From Candidatus Flexifilum breve (GTDB lineage Bacteria; Chloroflexota; Anaerolineae; Aggregatilineales; Phototrophicaceae): a DNA stretch of 64,000 nt. The notes beneath the pieces were generated by a model. It saw only the letters and a list, made by a program, of their open reading frames with translations. It had not been told where the DNA came from and did no database searches. The DNA lies in NCBI GenBank assembly GCA_016717205.1, contig JADKGC010000001.1:620001-684000 (forward strand). Reading direction: 5' to 3'. The translations under genes were made by a program, and so were the position numbers. Below, piece by piece: positions 24,024 through 32,244 of this stretch. Every line of letters begins with the position of its first letter. Positions within the stretch are counted from its first letter, which is position 1.

Positions 24024-24755
24024 ATGGGAAAACACACAACTATCTGTATCATCGATGACGAGATTACCCTGCGTGAAGTGGTGCGTCGCTATCTGGAACT
24101 CGACGGGTTTCAGGTGATCGAGGCAGAATCTGGTCCGCAGGGTTTACAAGTATTGCGTGAAAACCCGGTCGACTTGATTCTGCTCGATATCATGCTCCCC
24201 GGTCTGGATGGGTTCACGTTCATGCGTGTTCTGAAACATTCCGGTGAATACACGGTGCTCGACGTGCATGGTGCTGTTCCGGTGATCATCCTGACTTCAC
24301 GCGGGGACGAGAAAGATCGCATCACTGGGTTTGAGTTGGGCGTTGATGATTACGTCGTGAAGCCCTTCAGCCCGCGCGAACTCGTCGCGCGGGTGAAAGC
24401 GGTGCTGCGCCGTACACGAAGCGGTCAAGACGAGGTGCTCGACAAGACCATCGAGTTCGGCCAGTTATCCATCGATCCGTTGCGGCGCGTGGCACGTTTC
24501 GGCGATCACCAGCTCACCCTAACAGCACGCGAGTTTGACTTACTCTGGATGCTCGCGTCACATCCGCAGCAAGTCTTTACCCGTGAACAACTGCTGGATC
24601 GGGTGTGGGGGGGTGACTACTACGGTGATGACAGCACCGTGACCGTCCACATTCGCCGTCTGCGCGAGAAGTTGGAGCCTGATGCCTCAAATCCAACCAT
24701 CATCCAGACGGTATGGGGGGTAGGGTACAAATTTGAACCACCAGACTCGGACTAA
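24024..24755 (+). CDS. OmpR/PhoB-family response regulator
   Basis: The 243-residue protein has a receiver domain (1-130) with Asp55 in LLDIMLPGLDG as phosphorylation site, Asp pairs at the start (CIIDDE) and Lys in VVKPFSP. A winged-helix domain follows (about 145-240; LTLTAREFDLLWMLASHPQ, VTVHIRRLREKLEPD). It overlaps the kinase gene by 23 nt. It should activate or repress promoters holding GCAAGAATT-like repeats, probably its own and that of the secreted Met-rich protein at 26089. The signal is unknown. Confidence 0.92.
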   Translation: MGKHTTICIIDDEITLREVVRRYLELDGFQVIEAESGPQGLQVLRENPVDLILLDIMLPGLDGFTFMRVLKHSGEYTVLDVHGAVPVIILTSRGDEKDRITGFELGVDDYVVKPFSPRELVARVKAVLRRTRSGQDEVLDKTIEFGQLSIDPLRRVARFGDHQLTLTAREFDLLWMLASHPQQVFTREQLLDRVWGGDYYGDDSTVTVHIRRLREKLEPDASNPTIIQTVWGVGYKFEPPDSD

Positions 24756-25986
24756 TCTTCTGTATCCGTTGGTGCTGCTCGTCGGCATGCTGAGCGCCCT
24801 CGCGATCAGTTTGGAAATTGTCGTCGTTAACCTGAATCCACCTGAAAGCGATATCCAGCTGCTCCTCCTCTTTATGCTCGGGAGCGGCAGCGTGAGCGTT
24901 GCCAGCGTTTTTCTGCTCACTAAGTTCGGCTTACTCGAACAGTTCAACAGTATGCGCTGGACACTGCTGGCGAACATCATTCTGCTGGTCGCATTGATCA
25001 TCCTGAATGTGTGGCTGACGGCGCAGCTCATGTTCATCAGCGAGCACGATTTTGTTCTGACCATGGCGCTCCTGATTTTTGCAGGGGCGATCAGCGCGAT
25101 CTCGGTGTTTTTCATCGCGGGTACCTGGATCAACCGCATTTATCAACTCGGGAATGCGGCCAAGCTCCTGCAGTCGGGCGATCTTCAGGCGAAACTTCCC
25201 GTACGGGGAAGGGACGAATTGGCGCAGCTCACCAACTCGTTCAACCATATGATTGACGGCCTACAGGCGATTGAGCTGCAAAAGCAGGATTTGGAACAAA
25301 CCCGCCGCGACCTGGTCGCGTGGGTGTCACACGATCTGCGCGCCCCCCTCGCCAACATCCGGGCCATGAATGAAGCGATTCTCGATGGGGTAGTCTCCGA
25401 CCCGCAGACTGTCCACCGGTACATCGGAACGGTTCAAAAGGAACTGTTTCATCTGAGCAAAATGATTGACGATCTGTTTGACCTCGCCCAGTTGGATGCC
25501 GGCGATTTTGTCCTCCACTGCCAACCCACGTCGCTGCGTGACATGATCTCTGATGCGCTGGGAAGCATGAACGCCAAGGCTGAAGGACGCAGTGTCCGAC
25601 TTGATGGATCGTTAGAGACAGGCATTGACCTCGTTAAGATTGCTCCCGAAAAGATTCAGCGGGTGCTGCACAATCTGCTGACGAATGCGTTGGAGCATAC
25701 GCCAAACGGCGGTGCTATTTCTATCCGCGCCCGCCGTATCCCGGACGCAGTCGAAGTCAGCGTCCATAACACAGGCAGCTTCATTCCAACTGCCGACCTG
25801 CCCTACGTTTTCGAAAGCTTCTTTCGCAGCGAACCGTCTCGCGCTCAGTACGGAGGCAGACGGGGAACGGGGTTAGGGCTGGCAATTGTGCGTGGTTTTG
25901 TCGAAGCACACGGCGGCCGGGTATACGTCGAGAGCAGTCGTGAGGCGGGTACCACTTTTCGCTTCACCATTCCATCCCCGCTGTAA
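24733..25986 (+). CDS. membrane sensor histidine kinase
   Basis: The 417-residue kinase has about four membrane helices in the first 145 residues with little periplasmic sequence, a HAMP linker (about 137-190; LPVRGRDELAQLTNSFNHMI), a dimerisation domain with His200 in WVSHDLRAPLANIRAMNEAI and a C-terminal ATPase domain with N-box LHNLLTNALEHT and GRRGTGLGLAIV. The start is TTG inside the end of the response-regulator gene, which gives strong coupling. The small extracytoplasmic portion suggests a signal within or near the membrane. Confidence 0.9.
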   Translation: MNHQTRTNLLYPLVLLVGMLSALAISLEIVVVNLNPPESDIQLLLLFMLGSGSVSVASVFLLTKFGLLEQFNSMRWTLLANIILLVALIILNVWLTAQLMFISEHDFVLTMALLIFAGAISAISVFFIAGTWINRIYQLGNAAKLLQSGDLQAKLPVRGRDELAQLTNSFNHMIDGLQAIELQKQDLEQTRRDLVAWVSHDLRAPLANIRAMNEAILDGVVSDPQTVHRYIGTVQKELFHLSKMIDDLFDLAQLDAGDFVLHCQPTSLRDMISDALGSMNAKAEGRSVRLDGSLETGIDLVKIAPEKIQRVLHNLLTNALEHTPNGGAISIRARRIPDAVEVSVHNTGSFIPTADLPYVFESFFRSEPSRAQYGGRRGTGLGLAIVRGFVEAHGGRVYVESSREAGTTFRFTIPSPL

Positions 25987-25993
25987 GGAATTC

Positions 25994-26024
25994 GCAAGAA
26001 TTCTGTCACCTCTCCGCAAGAATT
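25994..26024 (+). promoter_or_regulatory. candidate response-regulator boxes (22-bp spaced)
   Basis: GCAAGAATT occurs at 25994-26002 and 26016-26024, exactly 22 bp (two helical turns) apart, 65 nt before the secreted protein gene. Related units precede the response-regulator gene itself. Confidence 0.45.
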
Positions 26025-26088
26025 GTTTTCTAAGCTCCTGATCGTAGACGGGCATTAGCGTTCCGTCCGCTAGTTAATCAGGAGATAG

Positions 26089-26532
26089 ATGATGAAACGT
26101 GTTCTGTTGATCGCTGCGTTTGCGCTCGTTCTCTCGGCTTTCGTCGGTTTTTCCTCCCGCACCGCTCAGGCACAAGATGACATGATGACCCATACGTGCG
26201 ATTCAACGCTGATCGCACTGCTCTACATCGCCGAACACGACTACGGCTTCCACGCCATGTCCGTCGACGTCTCCACCTTCGAAAAAGGGCAGTACGCGCC
26301 GCTCTTCGACGAGATGATGGCGATGATGGGCGAGGAAGCGATGGGTGATGACATGATGGCGACGGAAGAAGCCATGATGGGCTCCGAGGAAACCATGATG
26401 GGCGATATGGTCATGCTCACTCCCGGACACGTGGAAGGCGAAGATCCTGCCTGTACGGCGCTGCGCGATGAGCTCGACGCGTTCCTCTACACCACGCTCA
26501 GCGAAGGCATGATGATGGAATCCGGCAGCTAG
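26089..26532 (+). CDS. secreted Met/Asp/Glu-rich protein
   Basis: The 147-residue protein has a clear Sec signal (MMKRVLLIAAFALVLSAFVG, cleaved near AQAQDD). The mature part has two Cys (in HTCDST and DPACTAL) and a low-complexity middle with repeated MMGEEAMGDDMMATEEAMM-like units, followed by a C-terminal MMME. Clusters of Met beside acidic residues could bind metals such as copper, but no known family is recognised. It lies 102 nt after the histidine kinase, behind candidate response-regulator boxes, and is followed by a molybdoenzyme gene. ATG is at 26089 or 26092, with GGAG upstream. Confidence 0.7.
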   Translation: MMKRVLLIAAFALVLSAFVGFSSRTAQAQDDMMTHTCDSTLIALLYIAEHDYGFHAMSVDVSTFEKGQYAPLFDEMMAMMGEEAMGDDMMATEEAMMGSEETMMGDMVMLTPGHVEGEDPACTALRDELDAFLYTTLSEGMMMESGS

Positions 26533-26548
26533 GACGACCCTCCGAGGT

Positions 26549-26571
26549 CGGGGACGCCGCAAGGGTCCCCG
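26549..26571 (+). other. intergenic hairpin before the molybdoenzyme gene
   Basis: CGGGGAC (26549-26555) pairs with GTCCCCG (26565-26571). No T run follows, so it is probably an mRNA stem that tunes expression between the secreted protein and the molybdoenzyme. Confidence 0.4.
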
Positions 26572-26594
26572 GCCATGATCTGAAAGGTAAACTC

Positions 26595-28223
26595 ATGCGC
26601 AGGCTCTCTATACCCAGCGCGCTGCTGGTGGCATTTCTCCTGACCTTCCCGCTGGTGGCCGTATTATATCTTGCTGCTGTTCTGATCGGCGTGGCCTTTC
26701 CACCCTTCAACCTGTTTGATCTGGTCGCACGCCTGCTGCCCGGCAATCTCCTCACGTTCGGCATCGACCTCATGGTCGACTCGATTCGTGCGCTCAATCT
26801 CGGCGCAACCGACGATACCGCCAAACTCGCAGAACAGACGATGGCGGTGGCGATGTTTGCTGGAATCACGCTGGGGGCGGCGCTGATTTACTTACAGACA
26901 GCGCCCGGCCTGTTGGCACGGAGTGCAACCTTTTCGCGTGATTCCCGCTTGTCCGGCATCGTGTTCGGGCTGGTGTTCGGCACGCCCTTCCTGCTGATCA
27001 GCCTGTCATTGGATCGGGCGGCTACCGCGCCAACTCTGGCGACCGCTGTATGGCTGATCGCCGCCTTTGGGCTGTGGGGGCTGGTGCTGGGGCAAACCCT
27101 GTACCTTCTCACACGCCAGATGCCAGAACCAACGCGCGAAGCTGGGGTTACGCCGCTGTCGCGCCGCCAGTTCCTCATCCAGATCGGCGGCGCTGCGGCG
27201 ACCATAACCTTGTTCGGAACTGGACTCGCGGCGCTGATCAACAGCAGCCGCGCTACGGCGACGGAACTGCTCAGCGCCGGCGGCGATATCGCGGCGCGGC
27301 TGCCCAACGCCAATGATCCGGTCCAGCCTGCGCCCGGCACGCGCCCCGAATACACGCCGCTCGGTCAGCACTACCGCATCGACATCAACACAGGCAGCGG
27401 ACCGGCGCTCGACGAAGAAACGTATCGCCTTGCGGTGAACGGTCTGGTCGAAGCACCGCTCGAACTCACGCTGGAAGAAATCCGCGCGCTGCCGTCGATG
27501 GAACAGTTTGTCACCATGTCGTGCATTTCCAACCGGCTCGCGGGAGATTTGATCAGCACGACGCTGTGGATGGGAACGAGTATGCAAAACCTGCTCGACC
27601 TTGCCCGTCCACTGCCTGAAGCGACGCACATCAGGATCACCGCGGCGGACGGATTTGACGAGTACGTCGATCTGGCGACCATCCGCGGGGACGAAACCGT
27701 TATGCTGGCCTGGGCGTGGGATGGGCAAGCTTTGACCCAGCGGCACGGTTTCCCGCTGCGCATCCACATCCCGAATCACTATGGTATGAAGCAGCCCAAG
27801 TGGATCACGGGGATGGAATTCGTCTCAGAGTGGGGCGAAGGCTACTGGGTGCGGCGTGGCTGGGATCGCGATGCCTTGGTTCGCGCGACCTCCGTAATCG
27901 ATACTGTCGCCGTAGATATGATGGTGATCGATGCTGCCGAGAACCGCTTTGTCCCAATTGGTGGAATTGCCTGGGCAGGCACGCGCGGCATTGCACAGGT
28001 CGAGGTTCAAGTTGATGGTGGCGAATGGCAAGATACGCAGCTGCGACGGCCATTGTCCGACCGCGCCTGGGTGATATGGCGCTACGACTGGCAATTTGAG
28101 CCGGGCGAACACACGTTTGCTGTGCGCTGCGTCGAGGCAGATGGTACGCCGCAAATCGAAACCGTCGAGGGAGTACGTCCGAGCGGTGCGACCGGGATTC
28201 ACTCTGTTTCCGAAACCCTATAA
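26595..28223 (+). CDS. membrane-anchored molybdopterin oxidoreductase (sulfite-oxidase/YedY fold)
   Basis: The 542 residues begin with about four membrane helices (to residue 175), then an internal twin-arginine-like segment (LSRRQFLIQIGGAAATITLF) and an exported catalytic part. The sulfite-oxidase-fold molybdopterin domain spans about 250-430. Cys310 in MSCISN is the expected molybdenum ligand, and YGMKQPKWITGMEF is typical of the family. A dimerisation beta domain closes the protein (about 440-535). It may oxidise sulfite or reduce oxidised methionine or another small compound outside the cell. The Met-rich secreted neighbour makes protein-methionine repair an attractive but untested idea. 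Confidence 0.82.
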   Translation: MRRLSIPSALLVAFLLTFPLVAVLYLAAVLIGVAFPPFNLFDLVARLLPGNLLTFGIDLMVDSIRALNLGATDDTAKLAEQTMAVAMFAGITLGAALIYLQTAPGLLARSATFSRDSRLSGIVFGLVFGTPFLLISLSLDRAATAPTLATAVWLIAAFGLWGLVLGQTLYLLTRQMPEPTREAGVTPLSRRQFLIQIGGAAATITLFGTGLAALINSSRATATELLSAGGDIAARLPNANDPVQPAPGTRPEYTPLGQHYRIDINTGSGPALDEETYRLAVNGLVEAPLELTLEEIRALPSMEQFVTMSCISNRLAGDLISTTLWMGTSMQNLLDLARPLPEATHIRITAADGFDEYVDLATIRGDETVMLAWAWDGQALTQRHGFPLRIHIPNHYGMKQPKWITGMEFVSEWGEGYWVRRGWDRDALVRATSVIDTVAVDMMVIDAAENRFVPIGGIAWAGTRGIAQVEVQVDGGEWQDTQLRRPLSDRAWVIWRYDWQFEPGEHTFAVRCVEADGTPQIETVEGVRPSGATGIHSVSETL

Positions 28224-28339
28224 CCAACCGCGTCCACAGACTATAGTGGGGCAATCATACTGGTAGCCGATAAACCTATCCAAGGAGAATTCCAGCAGCG
28301 TCACGCTAGTACTGATGATCGACACCGGATAGGATCGGC

Positions 28340-28651
28340 ATAGAACCCAAGCGCTTGGATTAGGCGGAGGCCCCCCCACAGTTTCTACCGCAACGTCTAT
28401 CCGGTTTTTGGAATTCAGTTTCTTGCGACTAATCTCAGGGAGTCCGGCTTCGCCTTGAGTAACGTCCAGCTCCTTGAACCGGTAGCAGCTCTCCCGGGAG
28501 TCACCCATGACTTGGGAGGCTTCGATCGCAGTTCCCAGCGTCTCTGCCGGTTTCAGCAGTGCCAACTTCGGCTCTGCTCTCCATGCGCCAATCTGCTCTC
28601 CCTTCCCTCTCAGTTTACCCAGAGTGTCAGATGTAGTCTGTCAATTTCACA
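28340..28651 (-). mobile_element. IS481-family transposase relic
   Basis: On the minus strand 28565-28340 encodes LLKPAETLGTAIEASQVMG, YRFKELDVTQGEAGLPEISR and KKLNSKNRIDVAVE. This recalls the N-terminal helix-turn-helix region of IS481-type transposases (MGYSRDSFYRFKELY..GGEAAL-EISR). The rest of the transposase is missing. TGTGAAATTGACAGACTACA beginning at 28651 on the minus strand may be the original terminal repeat. The remaining sequence in 28224-28849 shows no gene. Confidence 0.6.
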
Positions 28652-28837
28652 TTTGGCCACAGGGAAGGCCAGATCAGACAGTCGGTGCTCATAACCTGTC
28701 CTCATCAGCAAACGTCACCGAAACGACTGCACTTTACAAAGCCTCGTGATCTTATTGTATTCATCCTTTGGATGGTGAGCGGTATCCTAAAGGACACTCT
28801 TCCGCTCCTTGCCACTAGCTATGCTCAGTTTGGGTCC

Positions 28838-28843
28838 TATAAT
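28838..28843 (+). promoter_or_regulatory. -10 box before the ClC gene
   Basis: A perfect TATAAT lies 36 nt before the ATG at 28880. No good -35 hexamer is present at 16-18 nt. The position argues for a start at 28880 (or a leaderless start at 28850) rather than the longer frame from 28685. Confidence 0.45.
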
Positions 28844-28879
28844 CGGCACATGTCGACGACTTACCAAGAGCAAAGTACT

Positions 28880-30904
28880 ATGAATCTGGATCCCCTTCGT
28901 GATCTACGGCGGCGGCCTTTCGTTTCCGAAAACGCTGTCCTGCTCTCACTCGCCGTAGGTGTAGGTTTGGCCACAGGGATCGCCATCTGGGCATTTGATC
29001 ACGGAATCGAGTTCTTTCACTGGCTATTCCAGGAACTACTGGCCGAAGATATCCTGCATGGCATCGTCGGCCCAGCCGCAGTGATCATCTCACTGACAAT
29101 GGCGGGTCTCATTGTCGGTTGGATCATGCAGCGCTTTGTTGGAGAAGAACGGCATCATGGCGTTGCCGGCATCATGGAGTCGGTCGCGCTCTCCGGCGGT
29201 CGACTACGTTACTGGCGCATGCCCTTCAAAGCAGTCGCGTCGGCCCTGTCACTAGGAGCTGGCGCATCCGTCGGCCCTGAGGACCCCAGCGTTCAAATTG
29301 GCTCCAACATCGGTTCGTTTTTGGGGCAGCGCCTGCGCATGTCAGATGAGCGCATCAAGCTGCTGGTAGCCGCAGGCGCGGCCAGCGCAATCGCTGCTGC
29401 ATTTCGTGCGCCAATCGCCGGCGTGTTCTTCGCGCTGGAAATCGTGCTCAACGGGCAGTTTGGCACCGGATCGTTCGGCATCGTGGTACTTTCAGCGGTC
29501 GTATCTTCCGCCTTCATGCAGGCGATAGGCACCCCGCGCACGCTGATTACCTTCACACATTACCAATTGGGCGGTGTTGGGAATATCGCGCTGTTTGCGA
29601 TCCTCGGTCTGCTGCTCGCGCCTGTTTCGATTCTGTTCATCCGTCTGGTTTACTGGCAGCACGATGTTTGGCATCATTACGGAGCAAGACTTCCCCGCCC
29701 GTTCAAAACCGCGCTAGCGGGCGCGCTGGTCGGCATCGTCGCCCTGTTCCTGCCACAGATTATGGGTCCTGGACGCGATTTCATGGTGGAAGTACTGAAC
29801 AGCGGAAGTGGCGGGGAATTGGCGTTCGGCTTCCTCATCGTGCTCGGCTTGGCCAAGCTGCTGATGACGACGGTAAGCATGGCAGGCGGATTCGTCGGAG
29901 GGATCTTCGCTCCGTCGCTGTTCGTCGGGACAATGCTCGGCGGCGCCTTTGGTCGTCTTTTGGGGCAAGTCTTGCCTCTCGAAGGCTTGAGTAATCCGCA
30001 AGGTTTTGCAATTGCGGGGATGGCAGGCATGATGGCAGGCGTCGTGCGCGCACCGATTACCGGGATCATGCTGGTCTTTGAACTCACACAGGATTTTCGC
30101 CTAGTGCTCGCGATCATGCTCACCTCGGCGATCTGCATTCTGGTTGCAGAACGGATTCAGCCGAGTGGCGTCTACACGCTCGGCCTTCTTCGCAAGGGAG
30201 TGCGCCTGCAGCAGGGACGCGATCTGGATATTATGCAGAGTCTGCGCGTCGCTGACGCTATGAAGACCCCAGCTTACGCCATCCAAATGGATGCTCCACT
30301 TGTAGAACTACGGGACACTCTACGCACCAGAGGCGCGCGGGCACTGTGCGCGGTGAATAACGCGGGCGAACTGCAAGGTATTGTTACCTTGAGCGATTTA
30401 CAGCAGGCATACGAGCAAGAACTTCCACAAACGCGGCGGGTCGCAGATATTTGTACACGCGACGTGATAACAGCATCGCCGGACGAACCGCTTTCGGATG
30501 TCATGCGGCGTTTAGGGGAGCGAGATCTCTGGGGACTACCCGTATTGCAGAAAAACACCCGCCTGCCCATCGGCATTATCAACCGCCCTGCTATCCTGCA
30601 GGCCTACAGCCGTGCGGTCGCCAGAAAAGCGGAAGAACAGCATACACTCGAACAGACCCGATTACGACTTACGGGAGCACATGTAGTGGATTGCCGTGTA
30701 CCAGTTGGTAATGGACTGATCGGCCAGCGACTGCGTGATATCAATTTGCCCAATGATTGTGTAATTGCCTCGATTCGACGCGGCAGCCAGCTGATAGTTC
30801 CTCGCGGTGACACGCGGATTCACGAGAGTGATGTGCTAACAGTGGTCACAACGTCATCTGCCGAAATCAGACTTCGCCAGATTCTGGATCAAAACACGGA
30901 CTAA
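28880..30904 (+). CDS. ClC-family chloride channel/antiporter with CBS pair and TrkA-C domain
   Basis: The 674-residue protein has the ClC membrane core (about 20-430) with signature segments GASVGPEDPSVQIG, GFVGGIFAPSLFVG and GVVRAPITGIMLVFE. The usual GREGP is GPEDP here, but the gating glutamate is kept. Two CBS repeats follow (about 455-580) and then a TrkA-C-like domain (VPVGNGLIGQRLRDINLPND), both likely sensing nucleotides or ionic state. The ATG at 28880 is chosen because a TATAAT lies at 28838 and upstream sequence belongs to an IS relic. It stands alone, convergent with the Mrp operon, and could help pH and ion balance. Confidence 0.88.
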   Translation: MNLDPLRDLRRRPFVSENAVLLSLAVGVGLATGIAIWAFDHGIEFFHWLFQELLAEDILHGIVGPAAVIISLTMAGLIVGWIMQRFVGEERHHGVAGIMESVALSGGRLRYWRMPFKAVASALSLGAGASVGPEDPSVQIGSNIGSFLGQRLRMSDERIKLLVAAGAASAIAAAFRAPIAGVFFALEIVLNGQFGTGSFGIVVLSAVVSSAFMQAIGTPRTLITFTHYQLGGVGNIALFAILGLLLAPVSILFIRLVYWQHDVWHHYGARLPRPFKTALAGALVGIVALFLPQIMGPGRDFMVEVLNSGSGGELAFGFLIVLGLAKLLMTTVSMAGGFVGGIFAPSLFVGTMLGGAFGRLLGQVLPLEGLSNPQGFAIAGMAGMMAGVVRAPITGIMLVFELTQDFRLVLAIMLTSAICILVAERIQPSGVYTLGLLRKGVRLQQGRDLDIMQSLRVADAMKTPAYAIQMDAPLVELRDTLRTRGARALCAVNNAGELQGIVTLSDLQQAYEQELPQTRRVADICTRDVITASPDEPLSDVMRRLGERDLWGLPVLQKNTRLPIGIINRPAILQAYSRAVARKAEEQHTLEQTRLRLTGAHVVDCRVPVGNGLIGQRLRDINLPNDCVIASIRRGSQLIVPRGDTRIHESDVLTVVTTSSAEIRLRQILDQNTD

Positions 30905-31136
30905 TCTCGTTCTGTTTCAGTTTTCGCCAAGGCACCCTAGCGCTAACCTTGTGCGCAATCAACTATCTCGGCTCTTAAAGTCGCATTGTGGCTATGTGAA
31001 TTTTGGGGCACTCAGCATCAGAACTTCTCGGTCAGGGCAGTCCGGCATTTCAGGAGTCCATCTGAGTAACAAATTCCATCCGTGTACATCGATGCAGATT
31101 CCGATCTCTGCGACAAATTACGCGTGAACATGTCAT
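30905..31136. other. non-coding gap between ClC and mrpG
   Basis: This 232-bp region between two convergent genes holds no convincing gene, repeat or terminator hairpin. Confidence 0.5.
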
Positions 31137-31481
31137 TCAGCCGGATTTCGATTCCCCCGCTTCATCAAGCTCATCAATCCATGTTTCCTTCACCGTCGGG
31201 GTGCGCGCGATATGCGCAGCCCGAGCGAGTACTTGTGCTCCAGTGGGTGCAGTGAAGAAATAAATAACGCCCAATGCAATCAGTTTGATGGTAAGCAGTG
31301 CGTCGCTGAAATACAGGGCTGTGCCAATCATGATGAAGCCAATGCCCAACGTACTGGCTTTTGTGCCCGCATGCATCCGAAGATACACATCGCCAAAGCG
31401 CAGCAGTCCCACAGAGGCCAACACCATAATCAACGCTCCAAGCAGCAGCAGTACACTGATCAAGATATTTGCGAGCGTCAT
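31137..31481 (-). CDS. mrpG: Na+/H+ antiporter subunit MrpG
   Basis: The 114-residue PhaG/MnhG/YufB-family protein has three membrane helices. VGLLRFGDVYLRMHAGTKAST is the family signature. It is the last gene of a complete seven-gene mrp operon and overlaps mrpF by 4 nt. MrpG is a small structural subunit of the hetero-oligomeric cation/proton antiporter. The C-terminal tail after IARTPTVKE is hydrophilic and cytoplasmic. Confidence 0.93.
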   Translation of the reverse strand: MTLANILISVLLLLGALIMVLASVGLLRFGDVYLRMHAGTKASTLGIGFIMIGTALYFSDALLTIKLIALGVIYFFTAPTGAQVLARAAHIARTPTVKETWIDELDEAGESKSG

Positions 31482-31771
31482 AGAATGTCTCCAATTTCCT
31501 CACCGCGTTTCCGACGAACGATCCGCTCGATGTAGATCCCAATCACCGCCATACTCAAAAAGCCGACAATCGCGGTCACAATGACGAGATCGATCAGAAA
31601 GGATTGATCTGAGACCATGCTGTGCACGGCAATCAACGCGACGACACGCAGTGCCAGTTGATCTGAAGCAACCGCCCGATCTGCCAGTGTTGGCCCGCGC
31701 AGCAGCCGGATCGATACCAGTACCAGCGAGAACAGCAACAGGAGTTCAACAAGGAACAACATAGTGTTCAT
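31478..31771 (-). CDS. mrpF: Na+/H+ antiporter subunit MrpF
   Basis: The 97-residue MnhF/PhaF-family protein has three helices with LLRGPTLADRAVASDQLALR, the conserved cytoplasmic loop. The stop overlaps mrpG and the start overlaps mrpE by 4 nt. The conserved Asp in this loop is needed for Na+/H+ exchange or efflux in characterised systems. Confidence 0.93.
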   Translation of the reverse strand: MNTMLFLVELLLLFSLVLVSIRLLRGPTLADRAVASDQLALRVVALIAVHSMVSDQSFLIDLVIVTAIVGFLSMAVIGIYIERIVRRKRGEEIGDIL

Positions 31772-32244
31772 CGCAGCACCTCCAGCAACCGGCGTTCCAA
31801 CCCCTGGGTGATCCGCTGCCGTTCAGCGTCAGCATCCGGGATATCCAGAAAATGAATGTAGAGCGTCTTCCGATCAGGCGAGAGATCGACACCGAGCGTG
31901 CCAGGCGTGAGCACCAGCAGGTTATTGAGCAAAACGATTTCGAGATCCGTCTGCGCTTGCAGTGGGAAGGAGATGATGCCGGGACGCAGCGTTGACTGAT
32001 CGCGAAACAGCGCTCGCACAACGCCCCACGTCGACGACACCAGCTCGGCGAGATAGTAGATCAGGAAACGCATGAAGGTTGGCATACGCTGAAGATAGCG
32101 AGGCGCGGTGTCGCCCAACCAGTCGCGTGTCAACCAGATCAGTCCGTAGCCCAGCATAAAGCCGATCACGACATCCATCGGGCGAAATTGCTGAAAGGAC
32201 GCCCAGAGAAACGCCAGCAAAATATTGATCAGGAAGAAAGTCAT
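31768..32244 (-). CDS. mrpE: Na+/H+ antiporter subunit MrpE
   Basis: The 158-residue MnhE-family protein has two or three N-terminal membrane helices (FLINILLAFLWASF, VVIGFMLGYGLIWL) and a cytoplasmic domain with NNLLVLTPGTLGVDLSPDRK and YIHFLDIPDAD, both typical of MrpE. It overlaps mrpD and mrpF by 4 nt each. It supports assembly of the antiporter complex. Confidence 0.93.
   Translation of the reverse strand: MTFFLINILLAFLWASFQQFRPMDVVIGFMLGYGLIWLTRDWLGDTAPRYLQRMPTFMRFLIYYLAELVSSTWGVVRALFRDQSTLRPGIISFPLQAQTDLEIVLLNNLLVLTPGTLGVDLSPDRKTLYIHFLDIPDADAERQRITQGLERRLLEVLR

Noticed and set aside
28685..28879. Upstream extension of the ClC frame
   Set aside because: It has no ribosome site, contains the TATAAT box and is not membrane-like.
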